Positions 1 through 4,279 of a stretch of DNA of 6,107 bases are shown piece by piece (position 1 is the stretch's first letter; the number at the start of each line of letters is the position of its first letter). The translations under genes and the position numbers were made by a program. Source of the DNA: Bacilli bacterium (lineage in GTDB: Bacteria; Bacillota_I; Bacilli_A; RF39; UBA660); NCBI GenBank assembly GCA_017519965.1, contig JAFWRK010000020.1, positions 1 through 6,107 of the forward strand, written 5' to 3'. The notes below the pieces were generated by a model. It ran no database searches, was not told the origin of the DNA, and worked only from the letters and a program-made list of their open reading frames with translations.

Positions 1-1
1 A

Positions 2-382
2 AAAAGAAGAGAAATAAAAAAGCAACATCTAAGTTGTGAATCAACTACAGTTGATAATGGAGTTAAAAATAATGTAAGAATAAATATAAATTACTATAAC
101 GGTAAAATATCAGATGGAAGAATAAGATTAGAAGTAATATTTCCAGAAAACTCCAGTATTGAAGAAAAAGAAATGTTAAACACATTAAATATGTGTAGTA
201 CTGATGTAATGACAGATTTAATTGAATATGGAAAATGCACAAATAAAGTAAGAGATAATAAGTTAACATCTATACTAACAATCAATAAAGAAAAGATAAA
301 AAATTATAATAAAAGTATAAAAGAGATTAAAGAAGAGATAGAAAATAATAGTAATTTAAATTGTAAATGCAGAACATATTAA
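2..382 (+). CDS. C-terminal part of an unidentified cysteine-containing protein (5' end outside window)
   Basis: The frame is open from the left edge to a TAA at 380-382, giving 126 residues with no start in view; the first in-frame ATG (173) lies mid-protein, so the gene most likely begins outside the window. Seen: a basic start (KRREIKK), then LSC, a likely beta-rich part with NGVKNNVRINI and YYNGKISDGRIRLEV, and a lysine-rich, probably helical tail (about residues 95-120). There are five cysteines, at 12, 65, 79, 121 and 123. The pattern of a short polar stretch, L-x-C, then a 'Y-NGK' strand pair recalls small Firmicute lipoproteins with a DUF1307-like fold, but this is an impression, not a firm match. 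An extracytoplasmic location is inference, since no signal peptide is visible. Only 10 bp separate its stop from the aldo/keto reductase start, so the two are probably co-transcribed. Confidence 0.6.
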   Translation, partial: KRREIKKQHLSCESTTVDNGVKNNVRININYYNGKISDGRIRLEVIFPENSSIEEKEMLNTLNMCSTDVMTDLIEYGKCTNKVRDNKLTSILTINKEKIKNYNKSIKEIKEEIENNSNLNCKCRTY

Positions 383-392
383 AGGAGACATT

Positions 393-1235
393 ATGAATAG
401 AGTATTGAATAATGGAATAGAGATACCTGAATTTGGAATAGGAACGTATTTAATAAATTCAGAAGATGCCGAAAACTCCGTAAGAGAAGCTTTAAAAATG
501 GGATACAGATTAGTAGATACAGCAAATCTATATAAGAATGAAAGAGCTGTAGGAAGAGCAATAAAAGCATCTGGAGTAGATAGAAAGGAAATATTTGTTT
601 CATCAAAAGTATGGATAAATGAATATAATAATGAACATATTATAGATGATATGTTAGAAAGATTAGGATTAGATTATATTGATTTAGTGTTTATACATGA
701 ACCTATAGGAAATTATCTAAAAGCTTATAAAACACTAGAAAAAGCATATAAAGAAGGAAAAATAAGAGCTATAGGAGTATCCAATTTCTTTACTAAACCA
801 TTTTTAAAATTAATGGAAAAGGTAGAAATTACTCCACAGGTAGCGCAAGTAGAAAGACATCCATTATATGTTAAAGAAGCATTGGAAGAGGATGCGGCAT
901 TTAGAAAATATAATTTACAAATAATGTCTTGGTTTCCACTATGTAGATGCAATAAAAAAATAATGAAGAGTGATACAATACTTAATTTAAGTCAAAAGTA
1001 TAATAAAACTCCATGTCAAATAGTATTAAGATGGCATATTCAAAAAGGATATATTCCAATACCTGGAAGTAAAAATGTAGATCATATAAAAGAAAATATA
1101 GATATATTTAATTTCGAATTAACAAAAGAAGAAATAGAATCAATAGATAACTTAGATAGAAACATAAGATATGAAAGACTAACTATTTTTTCAAGGATAG
1201 TATGTAGATTGATGCATCCAAAATATGATAAATAA
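393..1235 (+). CDS. aldo/keto reductase (AKR superfamily oxidoreductase)
   Basis: A 280-residue cytosolic (beta/alpha)8-barrel enzyme of the usual AKR length, expected to reduce aldehydes or ketones with NAD(P)H; the substrate cannot be read from sequence. AKR signature 1 is intact at residues 37-54 (GYRLVDTANLYKNERAVG). The catalytic tetrad is complete: D42, Y47, K72 (in SSKVW) and H102 (in FIHEP). Signature 2 is KIRAIGVSNF (123-132), and LRWHIQKG (212-219) is also typical. The cofactor loop reads IPIPGSKNVDHIKEN (221-235) instead of the common IPKS...R-x-x-EN, so the residues that usually grip the 2'-phosphate of NADPH are changed and the cofactor preference is uncertain. The ATG start has the ribosome binding site AAAGGAGA at 381-388, overlapping the upstream stop codon. 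It is closest in style to the 2,5-diketo-D-gluconate reductase-like AKRs common in gut Firmicutes. A terminator follows. Confidence 0.95.
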   Translation: MNRVLNNGIEIPEFGIGTYLINSEDAENSVREALKMGYRLVDTANLYKNERAVGRAIKASGVDRKEIFVSSKVWINEYNNEHIIDDMLERLGLDYIDLVFIHEPIGNYLKAYKTLEKAYKEGKIRAIGVSNFFTKPFLKLMEKVEITPQVAQVERHPLYVKEALEEDAAFRKYNLQIMSWFPLCRCNKKIMKSDTILNLSQKYNKTPCQIVLRWHIQKGYIPIPGSKNVDHIKENIDIFNFELTKEEIESIDNLDRNIRYERLTIFSRIVCRLMHPKYDK

Positions 1236-1245
1236 TAAAGATAAT

Positions 1246-1270
1246 AAGCAGTATAAACTGCTTTTTATTT
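1246..1270 (+). terminator. intrinsic terminator after the aldo/keto reductase gene
   Basis: A perfect 7-bp stem AAGCAGT/ACTGCTT (1246-1252 with 1257-1263) with an ATAA loop is followed by TTTATTT. It lies 10 bp after the stop codon and closes the first transcription unit. Confidence 0.8.
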
Positions 1271-1296
1271 GTAAAAATTATAAATAGTAGTATAAT
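1269..1296 (+). promoter_or_regulatory. probable sigma-A promoter for the HAD-family gene
   Basis: The -10 box is a perfect TATAAT (1291-1296), and TTGTAA (1269-1274) is a 4/6 match to the -35 box with a 16-bp spacer. It sits between the upstream terminator and the next gene. Predicted transcription start is near 1303, giving a leader of only about 20 nt. Confidence 0.6.
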
Positions 1297-1324
1297 ATGT
1301 AACTCGAAAGAAGAGTTGACAAAA

Positions 1325-1855
1325 ATGAAAGTAATATTTTTAGATATAGATGGAGTATTAAATAGTGAAAAAACATTTATGAGAAATTATTATATAAAAA
1401 AAGATAAAGGAATAAGACCTGAAGATATAGACGAAGAAAAAGTAGAATACTTAAGTAGAATAGTTAAAGAGACAAATTCTTCTGTAGTATTATCAAGTTC
1501 CTGGAGAATATTCTTTAACTTTGTAGATAATGAATTATTACCTTCACCTGGACATGAAGATGCAGTTTGTTTATATAACTTGTTGCTAAAATATGATATT
1601 CCATTAATAGATAAAACAGGAAGAGATGCAGATGCTAAAAGAGAAGAAGAAATTAAAGAATATTTAGATAATCATAAAGATATAGAAAACTACCTAATAT
1701 TAGATGATGAATGTTTTAATCTAAATGAAGAAATGTATAAACACTACATAAAAACAACATTTTATGGGAATCAAGGAGGATTATTAAAAAGTCAAATAGA
1801 AGAAGTAATAAATATACTAAATAAAACAGAATATAAGAAATATACATTAAACTAA
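1325..1855 (+). CDS. HAD-fold protein of the 'Swiss army knife RNA repair' type (putative phosphatase)
   Basis: A 176-residue stand-alone HAD-superfamily domain. HAD motif I is at the extreme N-terminus: MKVIFLDIDGVLNS with the nucleophile/acid pair D7 and D9. Motif II is VVLSSSWR (54-61) and motif IV is LILDDE (124-129), whose two Asp residues would bind Mg2+. The SSSWR-plus-LDD combination and the small size match the HAD domain first described as a module of RNA repair proteins, where it is predicted to remove phosphate from RNA ends or small substrates; for a stand-alone copy the true substrate is unknown. A basic/acidic segment around 97-115 (TGRDADAKREEEI) corresponds to the usual G-R-x-x-E-I region before motif IV. 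I chose ATG 1325 because the family starts at exactly MKVIFLD; an in-frame TTG at 1316 would add three residues. The ribosome binding site is weak (GAAAGAAGAG, 1306-1315). The gene is monocistronic, with its own promoter and terminator. Confidence 0.85.
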   Translation: MKVIFLDIDGVLNSEKTFMRNYYIKKDKGIRPEDIDEEKVEYLSRIVKETNSSVVLSSSWRIFFNFVDNELLPSPGHEDAVCLYNLLLKYDIPLIDKTGRDADAKREEEIKEYLDNHKDIENYLILDDECFNLNEEMYKHYIKTTFYGNQGGLLKSQIEEVINILNKTEYKKYTLN

Positions 1856-1872
1856 CATTTGTTAGTTTTTTT
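1849..1872 (+). terminator. intrinsic terminator overlapping the end of the HAD-family gene
   Basis: An 8-bp stem AAACTAAC/GTTAGTTT (1849-1856 with 1861-1868) has an ATTT loop and runs into a T tract to 1872. The left arm contains the last codons and the TAA stop, so the gene ends inside its own terminator. Confidence 0.8.
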
Positions 1873-1886
1873 GTATAAAAAAGCAA

Positions 1887-1914
1887 TACCTACCAATAAT
1901 AATATTGGGAGGTA
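1887..1914 (+). promoter_or_regulatory. hairpin that buries the ribosome binding site of the first spore coat gene
   Basis: The segment 1887-1898 (TACCTACCAATA) pairs with 1903-1914 (TATTGGGAGGTA) across a four-base ATAA loop. Eleven of twelve positions are Watson-Crick, with one A/G mismatch (1892/1909). The right arm contains the whole Shine-Dalgarno sequence GGGAGGT (1907-1913), and the start codon follows at 1919. There is no T run, so it is not a terminator. By inference it limits translation of the coat genes unless opened, or protects the 5' end of the mRNA. I see no convincing sigma-A promoter between the preceding terminator and this hairpin; a sporulation sigma factor may be used. 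Confidence 0.6.
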
Positions 1915-1918
1915 AATT

Positions 1919-2146
1919 ATGGAATTAAATTATGAAAATGTACCAGATATGATTAGTGGTAAAGACTTAGACTATCTAACAGATATCTTTAATTGGAATT
2001 ATAATGCATATAAAAGTACAATGGATAGAACTTCATATGCAAATGATGAAGAAGTTTGTAAATTATTAGATAAAGCTTCAAACTTGTTTTATAACAATAT
2101 GGAATCTGTACTAGAAATATTAGAAAGAGGTGGCTGCAGTGAATAA
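1919..2146 (+). CDS. small CotF-like spore coat protein
   Basis: A 75-residue helical protein. The stretch ISGKDLDYLTDIFNWNYNAYK (split at 12-22 and 23-32) followed by DEEVCKLLDKASNLF (43-57) and ESVLEIL (62-68) matches the pattern of short CotF-type coat proteins: T/S-x-KDL-x-YL-x-D-x-L-x-W, then D-x-EV-x-x-LL-x-x-A, then a C-terminal helix. The His residues often found just after the second block (MH-x-x-HY) are replaced (LFYNNMES). Family knowledge puts such proteins in the spore coat, made in the mother cell late in sporulation. The start is an ATG with GGGAGGT six bases upstream, but that site lies inside a strong hairpin. It overlaps the next gene by 8 bp, forming a two-gene coat unit. 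Confidence 0.75.
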   Translation: MELNYENVPDMISGKDLDYLTDIFNWNYNAYKSTMDRTSYANDEEVCKLLDKASNLFYNNMESVLEILERGGCSE

Positions 2147-2459
2147 AATAGAAAATCCTAAAACTGAAGTACCTAAAGGATTAGAAATAAATGATAAAGA
2201 TTTAACTAATCTATTATTAACTTGTCTAAAAAATATGACAAAGAATTATGCAGTTGCATTAACTGAAGCAAGTAATGAAGAATTATATAAAGAACTAAAA
2301 AAAGAATTTGACGCAATATCTAAGTTACAAAGAGAAACATTTGAGCTAATCTTTAGAAATGGTTGGTATATTCTAGAAGAAGCTGATGGAGCTAAAGTAG
2401 GAGAAAAATATAACCAATTAAATGAATGTTTTAATGACTTAGATGTTGAAGAAGAATAG
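2139..2459 (+). CDS. CotF-family spore coat protein
   Basis: A 106-residue, mostly helical protein matching the spore coat protein F family. Recognisable blocks are NPKTEVPKGLEINDKD (6-21), LLLTCLKNMTKNYAVALTEA (25-44), SNEELYKELKKEFDAISKLQ (45-64), the FELIFRNGWYILE segment (68-80) and a final YNQL (91-94). Expected role: structural component of the spore coat. I chose the GTG at 2139 rather than the in-frame GTG at 2130, because GAGGTG at 2127-2132 is the evident ribosome binding site with a six-base spacing and the 2130 codon would lie within it. The first gene's stop (2144-2146) falls inside this one, so ribosomes finishing the first gene can start the second (translational coupling, inferred). 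Any control exerted by the upstream hairpin would thus extend to both coat proteins. Confidence 0.85.
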   Translation: MNKIENPKTEVPKGLEINDKDLTNLLLTCLKNMTKNYAVALTEASNEELYKELKKEFDAISKLQRETFELIFRNGWYILEEADGAKVGEKYNQLNECFNDLDVEEE

Positions 2460-2483
2460 AGAATGTATATGCATTCTCTTTTT
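2458..2483 (+). terminator. intrinsic terminator after the spore coat genes
   Basis: A perfect 8-bp stem AGAGAATG/CATTCTCT (2458-2465 with 2472-2479) with a six-base loop runs into TTTTT (2479-2483). It overlaps the TAG stop of the coat gene and separates it from the hisS promoter. Confidence 0.85.
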
Positions 2484-2490
2484 CTATAAA

Positions 2491-2518
2491 TTGACAAAAA
2501 TAAGTAATATGATATAAT
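2491..2518 (+). promoter_or_regulatory. consensus sigma-A promoter of the hisS transcription unit
   Basis: A perfect TTGACA (2491-2496), a 16-bp spacer and a perfect TATAAT (2513-2518) preceded by the extended -10 element TGA (2510-2512). Predicted transcription start is near 2525, about 200 nt before hisS. Such a strong promoter fits a gene whose output is set afterwards by attenuation. Confidence 0.92.
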
Positions 2519-2545
2519 ATACCTAATTGAAAGGAAGGATTATAG

Positions 2546-2605
2546 ATGAATTTATTTACTAGACAACATCATCATAATAATCTGCACTTGTTAATACGAC
2601 ATTAA
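2546..2605 (+). CDS. histidine-rich leader peptide of the hisS attenuator
   Basis: A 19-residue open frame, MNLFTRQHHHNNLHLLIRH, starts at an ATG six bases after a strong ribosome binding site (AAGGAAGGA, 2531-2539) and about 20 nt from the predicted transcript start. Five of the 19 residues are His: codons 8-10 (CAT CAT CAT, 2567-2575), 14 (CAC) and 19 (CAT, just before the TAA). The peptide itself need not do anything; its translation is the sensor. When charged tRNA-His is scarce, the ribosome stalls at the His triplet. The design parallels the E. coli hisL leader (a run of seven His before the his operon) and pheM before pheST, but here it precedes hisS in an apparent Firmicute. Codons 13-16 double as segment 1 of the RNA switch. 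Confidence 0.85.
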   Translation: MNLFTRQHHHNNLHLLIRH

Positions 2606-2680
2606 TTTTTGTTGTAGGTACAAGTGCTATTTGTGGTGCTTGTATCTAGTTAATATATAAAAGTAAAACTATACAAGCAC
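2584..2680 (+). promoter_or_regulatory. ribosome-mediated transcription attenuator of hisS (alternative RNA pairings)
   Basis: Segments pair in sequence. 1:2 is 2584-2591 with 2620-2627 (GCACTTGT/ACAAGTGC, 8 bp) plus an inner 6-bp stem, 2595-2600 with 2611-2616, including one G-U. 2:3 is 2615-2627 with 2636-2648 (13 pairs, three G-U, 8-base loop). 3:4, the antiterminator, is 2636-2645 with 2671-2680 (10 Watson-Crick pairs) continued after a two-base bulge by 2648-2651 with 2667-2670. 4:5 is the terminator. 2:3 excludes both 1:2 and 3:4, and 3:4 excludes 4:5. A ribosome with His codon 8 in its A site should cover RNA to about 2581-2583, leaving segment 1 free, so 1:2 and 3:4 form and RNA polymerase reads through into hisS. 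A ribosome at the stop codon (2603-2605) covers segment 1, so 2:3 and the terminator form. Pairings are seen; the mechanism is inferred from the known his/trp attenuators. Confidence 0.85.
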
Positions 2681-2698
2681 AACTTGTATAGTTTTTTT
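2665..2698 (+). terminator. attenuator terminator (segment 4:5) in front of hisS
   Basis: A perfect 13-bp stem, 2665-2677 (AAAACTATACAAG) with 2683-2695 (CTTGTATAGTTTT), has a five-base CACAA loop and a run of seven T (2692-2698). It is the best intrinsic terminator in the window, yet it sits between a consensus promoter and the gene that promoter serves, as expected of a conditional terminator. Confidence 0.93.
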
Positions 2699-2725
2699 AG
2701 TTAATTAAAAGAGAAGGAGATTATT

Positions 2726-4030
2726 ATGAAAATACAAAATGTAAAAGGGTGTTATGACTTTTTACCTAATGAACAAAAAGTCAGAAATTATATTAATGAT
2801 ATATTAAAAGAAACATTTGAAAGCTATGGATACTTATCAATAGAAACACCAATACTTAGTTATTATGATATGTTAAGTGACAAATATGATGAAGAAAATG
2901 ATATATTAAAAGAAATATATAAACTTAAAGATCAAGGAGAAAGAAATCTAGGATTAAGATATGATTTAACAGTTCCATTTGCGAAATTTATTGCTCTAAA
3001 TAAGAATAATATAAAACTACCATTTAAGAGATATGAAATATCAAAAGTATTTAGAGATGGACCAGTAAAAGTAGGAAGAGATAGAGAATTTACACAATGT
3101 GATATAGATGTAGTAGGATTATCTGGACAAGAAATAGAAGCAGAATTAATAAGTTTATACTTAAGAGCTTTTAATAAAATGAATATAGAAGTAATAATAA
3201 AATATAATAGTAGAAATCTTATGAGAGGTATAGTAGAAGACTTAGTAGAGGATAAAGAAAATATAACAAATGTAATAACTATAATAGATAAGATAGATAA
3301 AATTACTAAACAAGAGTTTATAGATAGTTTAAAAAAATATAATATTAAAGAAGAAATATCAAATAAATTATTAGAGTATTTCAAATTAGATTTAAAAGGT
3401 ATAACAAAAGAATTTAAAAAAACAAATAATAAATTAATAAGAAAAGGATTAGATGAATTAAACAATTTAACTAATATTTTGAAAGAATTAAAGATTAATA
3501 AAAGCTGTATATTTACACCTAGTTTAGCTAGAGGTCAAGAATACTATACAGGTAATGTATTTGAAGTATATGAAAAGAATGGGGTACTAACTTCATCAAT
3601 TGGAGGTGGAGGAAGATACGATAATATGATTACAGAATTTATTAATGATGGAGAAACATATCCAGCAGTAGGAGTATCATTCGGATTATCATCACTATAT
3701 GAATTATTAAAAACAAGAGAAGAATTTACAAAATCAAATGAAATTGATATTTATGTAATACCACTTAATACTTTTAAAGATAGTTTTATCATTAGTGAAC
3801 AATTAAGAAATACAGGATTAAAAGTATTGTTAGAATTAGAAAATAAAAAGTTAAAAAAATGTTTAGATTTTGCTAATAAAGAAGAAATAGATTATGTATT
3901 AATAATTGGAGAAGATGAAATAAAAGAAGAAAAACTACAACTAAAAAATATGAAAGATGGATCTATTAGTAAAATATCATTAAAAAATATAAATAAAGTA
4001 AAAGATATAATAAAAAAGAAAAATAAGTAA
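2726..4030 (+). CDS. hisS: histidyl-tRNA synthetase (histidine--tRNA ligase)
   Basis: A 434-residue class II aminoacyl-tRNA synthetase of normal length that joins histidine to tRNA-His with ATP in the cytosol. Motif 1 surrounds P42 (YGYLSIETP). RYDLTVPFAKF (78-88) precedes motif 2, FRDGPVKVGRDREFTQCDID (109-128, R110). The histidine-binding HisA motif is SLARGQEYYTGNVFE (266-280, with R269, the position of the catalytic Arg). The HisB region is GGGGRYD (293-299). Residues about 338-434 form the anticodon-binding domain (IDIYVIPL, DYVLIIGEDEI, LKNMKDG), which argues against the HisZ paralogue. The motif 2 wording (REF-x-QCD-x-D) and SLARG resemble eukaryotic and archaeal HisRS more than E. coli HisRS. 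Oddities: QE replaces the usual LD in ARGLDYYTG, and motif 3 reads GVSFGLSSL (316-324) without the usual E/D-R pair. The ATG has GAAGGAGA at 2713-2720. It is the sole gene of an attenuated transcription unit. Confidence 0.95.
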   Translation: MKIQNVKGCYDFLPNEQKVRNYINDILKETFESYGYLSIETPILSYYDMLSDKYDEENDILKEIYKLKDQGERNLGLRYDLTVPFAKFIALNKNNIKLPFKRYEISKVFRDGPVKVGRDREFTQCDIDVVGLSGQEIEAELISLYLRAFNKMNIEVIIKYNSRNLMRGIVEDLVEDKENITNVITIIDKIDKITKQEFIDSLKKYNIKEEISNKLLEYFKLDLKGITKEFKKTNNKLIRKGLDELNNLTNILKELKINKSCIFTPSLARGQEYYTGNVFEVYEKNGVLTSSIGGGGRYDNMITEFINDGETYPAVGVSFGLSSLYELLKTREEFTKSNEIDIYVIPLNTFKDSFIISEQLRNTGLKVLLELENKKLKKCLDFANKEEIDYVLIIGEDEIKEEKLQLKNMKDGSISKISLKNINKVKDIIKKKNK

Positions 4031-4046
4031 TTTTTCTTTTTTTATT
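4012..4046 (+). terminator. possible A/U-only terminator after hisS
   Basis: A 13-bp stem, 4012-4024 with 4030-4042 (AAAAAAGAAAAAT with ATTTTTCTTTTTT), has a five-base loop and overlaps the last codons and stop of hisS. Only one G-C pair is present and the T run is mostly in the right arm, so it is weaker than the others; it could also work on the opposite strand. Confidence 0.55.
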
Positions 4047-4073
4047 GACTCTCTAGTTAACTCTAGTGATAAG
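4045..4073 (+). promoter_or_regulatory. possible promoter with a repeat/palindrome in its spacer
   Basis: TTGACT (4045-4050, 5/6 of the -35 consensus) is followed after 17 bp by GATAAG (4068-4073, 4/6 of the -10 consensus). The spacer contains CTCTAGT twice in direct repeat exactly 10 bp apart (4051-4057 and 4061-4067), and the perfect 8-bp palindrome AGTTAACT (4055-4062), so it could hold an operator. It would serve the 47-residue gene that follows. Confidence 0.4.
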
Positions 4074-4094
4074 TTTGATGTGGAAGGAGGAAAT

Positions 4095-4238
4095 ATGAGC
4101 AAAAAAGAATTAGATTTAGAAAGAATTATTTTAGAGTATTTTAAAACACAAGAAGAAAAAAATAAAAAGCAAGAAAAAGAAAATACAGATGTAAAAATGA
4201 AAATAAAGAAGTTAGGAAAGCATCCACTAGCAAAATAA
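4095..4238 (+). CDS. small highly charged protein of unknown function
   Basis: A 47-residue open frame with a near-perfect ribosome binding site (GGAAGGAGG, 4082-4090) four bases before the ATG, which is the main evidence that it is translated. It begins MSKKELDLERIILEYFK, has a middle made almost entirely of K, E, Q and N (likely one long helix), and ends VKMKIKKLGKHPLAK. There is no membrane segment or signal peptide. I do not recognise a family. The gene lies 41 bp before the MerR-family regulator, whose C-terminus (DKVKIKKIGA) resembles its tail; the promoter of the regulator overlaps the end of this unit, so the three downstream genes may be read both together and from the internal promoter. 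Confidence 0.65.
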   Translation: MSKKELDLERIILEYFKTQEEKNKKQEKENTDVKMKIKKLGKHPLAK

Positions 4239-4247
4239 TATAAAATA

Positions 4248-4256
4248 TGATATAAT
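4248..4256 (+). promoter_or_regulatory. extended -10 promoter of the MerR-type regulator gene
   Basis: TGA immediately before a perfect TATAAT (4251-4256) gives an extended -10 element. No good -35 box is seen (TAGCAA at 4228-4233, 3/6, 17-bp spacing). Predicted start is near 4263, some 17 nt before the ATG at 4280. The usual 19-20 bp MerR operator geometry is not evident. Confidence 0.6.
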
Positions 4257-4279
4257 ATGAAAGTATAAGGGGGATAATT

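Noticed and set aside
725..952. Minus-strand open frame inside the aldo/keto reductase gene
   Set aside because: The + strand encodes conserved AKR signatures here; the antisense frame has no ribosome binding site or recognisable protein.
1316..1324. TTG start extending the HAD protein by three residues
   Set aside because: The family begins MKVIFLD at ATG 1325; the TTG has no better ribosome binding site and lies very close to the predicted transcript start.
1887..1914. Second terminator before the spore coat genes
   Set aside because: The stem is strong, but it is followed by the start codon region AAATTATGG and not by a T run; the true terminator is at 1849-1872.
2130..2138. GTG 2130 as start of the second coat gene
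   Set aside because: The codon lies within the GAGGTG ribosome binding site; GTG 2139 has the proper six-base spacing.
2525..2725. T-box riboswitch upstream of hisS
   Set aside because: A T-box is the expected device here, but the leader lacks the conserved AGGGTGGNACCGCG antiterminator box and the long specifier stem-loop I. Instead it has a translated His-rich frame and symmetric alternative hairpins.
2932..3465. 177-codon open frame on the minus strand
   Set aside because: It is wholly inside hisS, lacks any recognisable motif and is the antisense shadow of an A-rich coding strand; the conserved synthetase motifs on the + strand explain the region.
2726..4030. HisZ (ATP phosphoribosyltransferase regulatory subunit) instead of HisRS
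   Set aside because: HisA arginine, motif 2 and the full C-terminal anticodon-binding domain are present, and no histidine biosynthesis genes are nearby.
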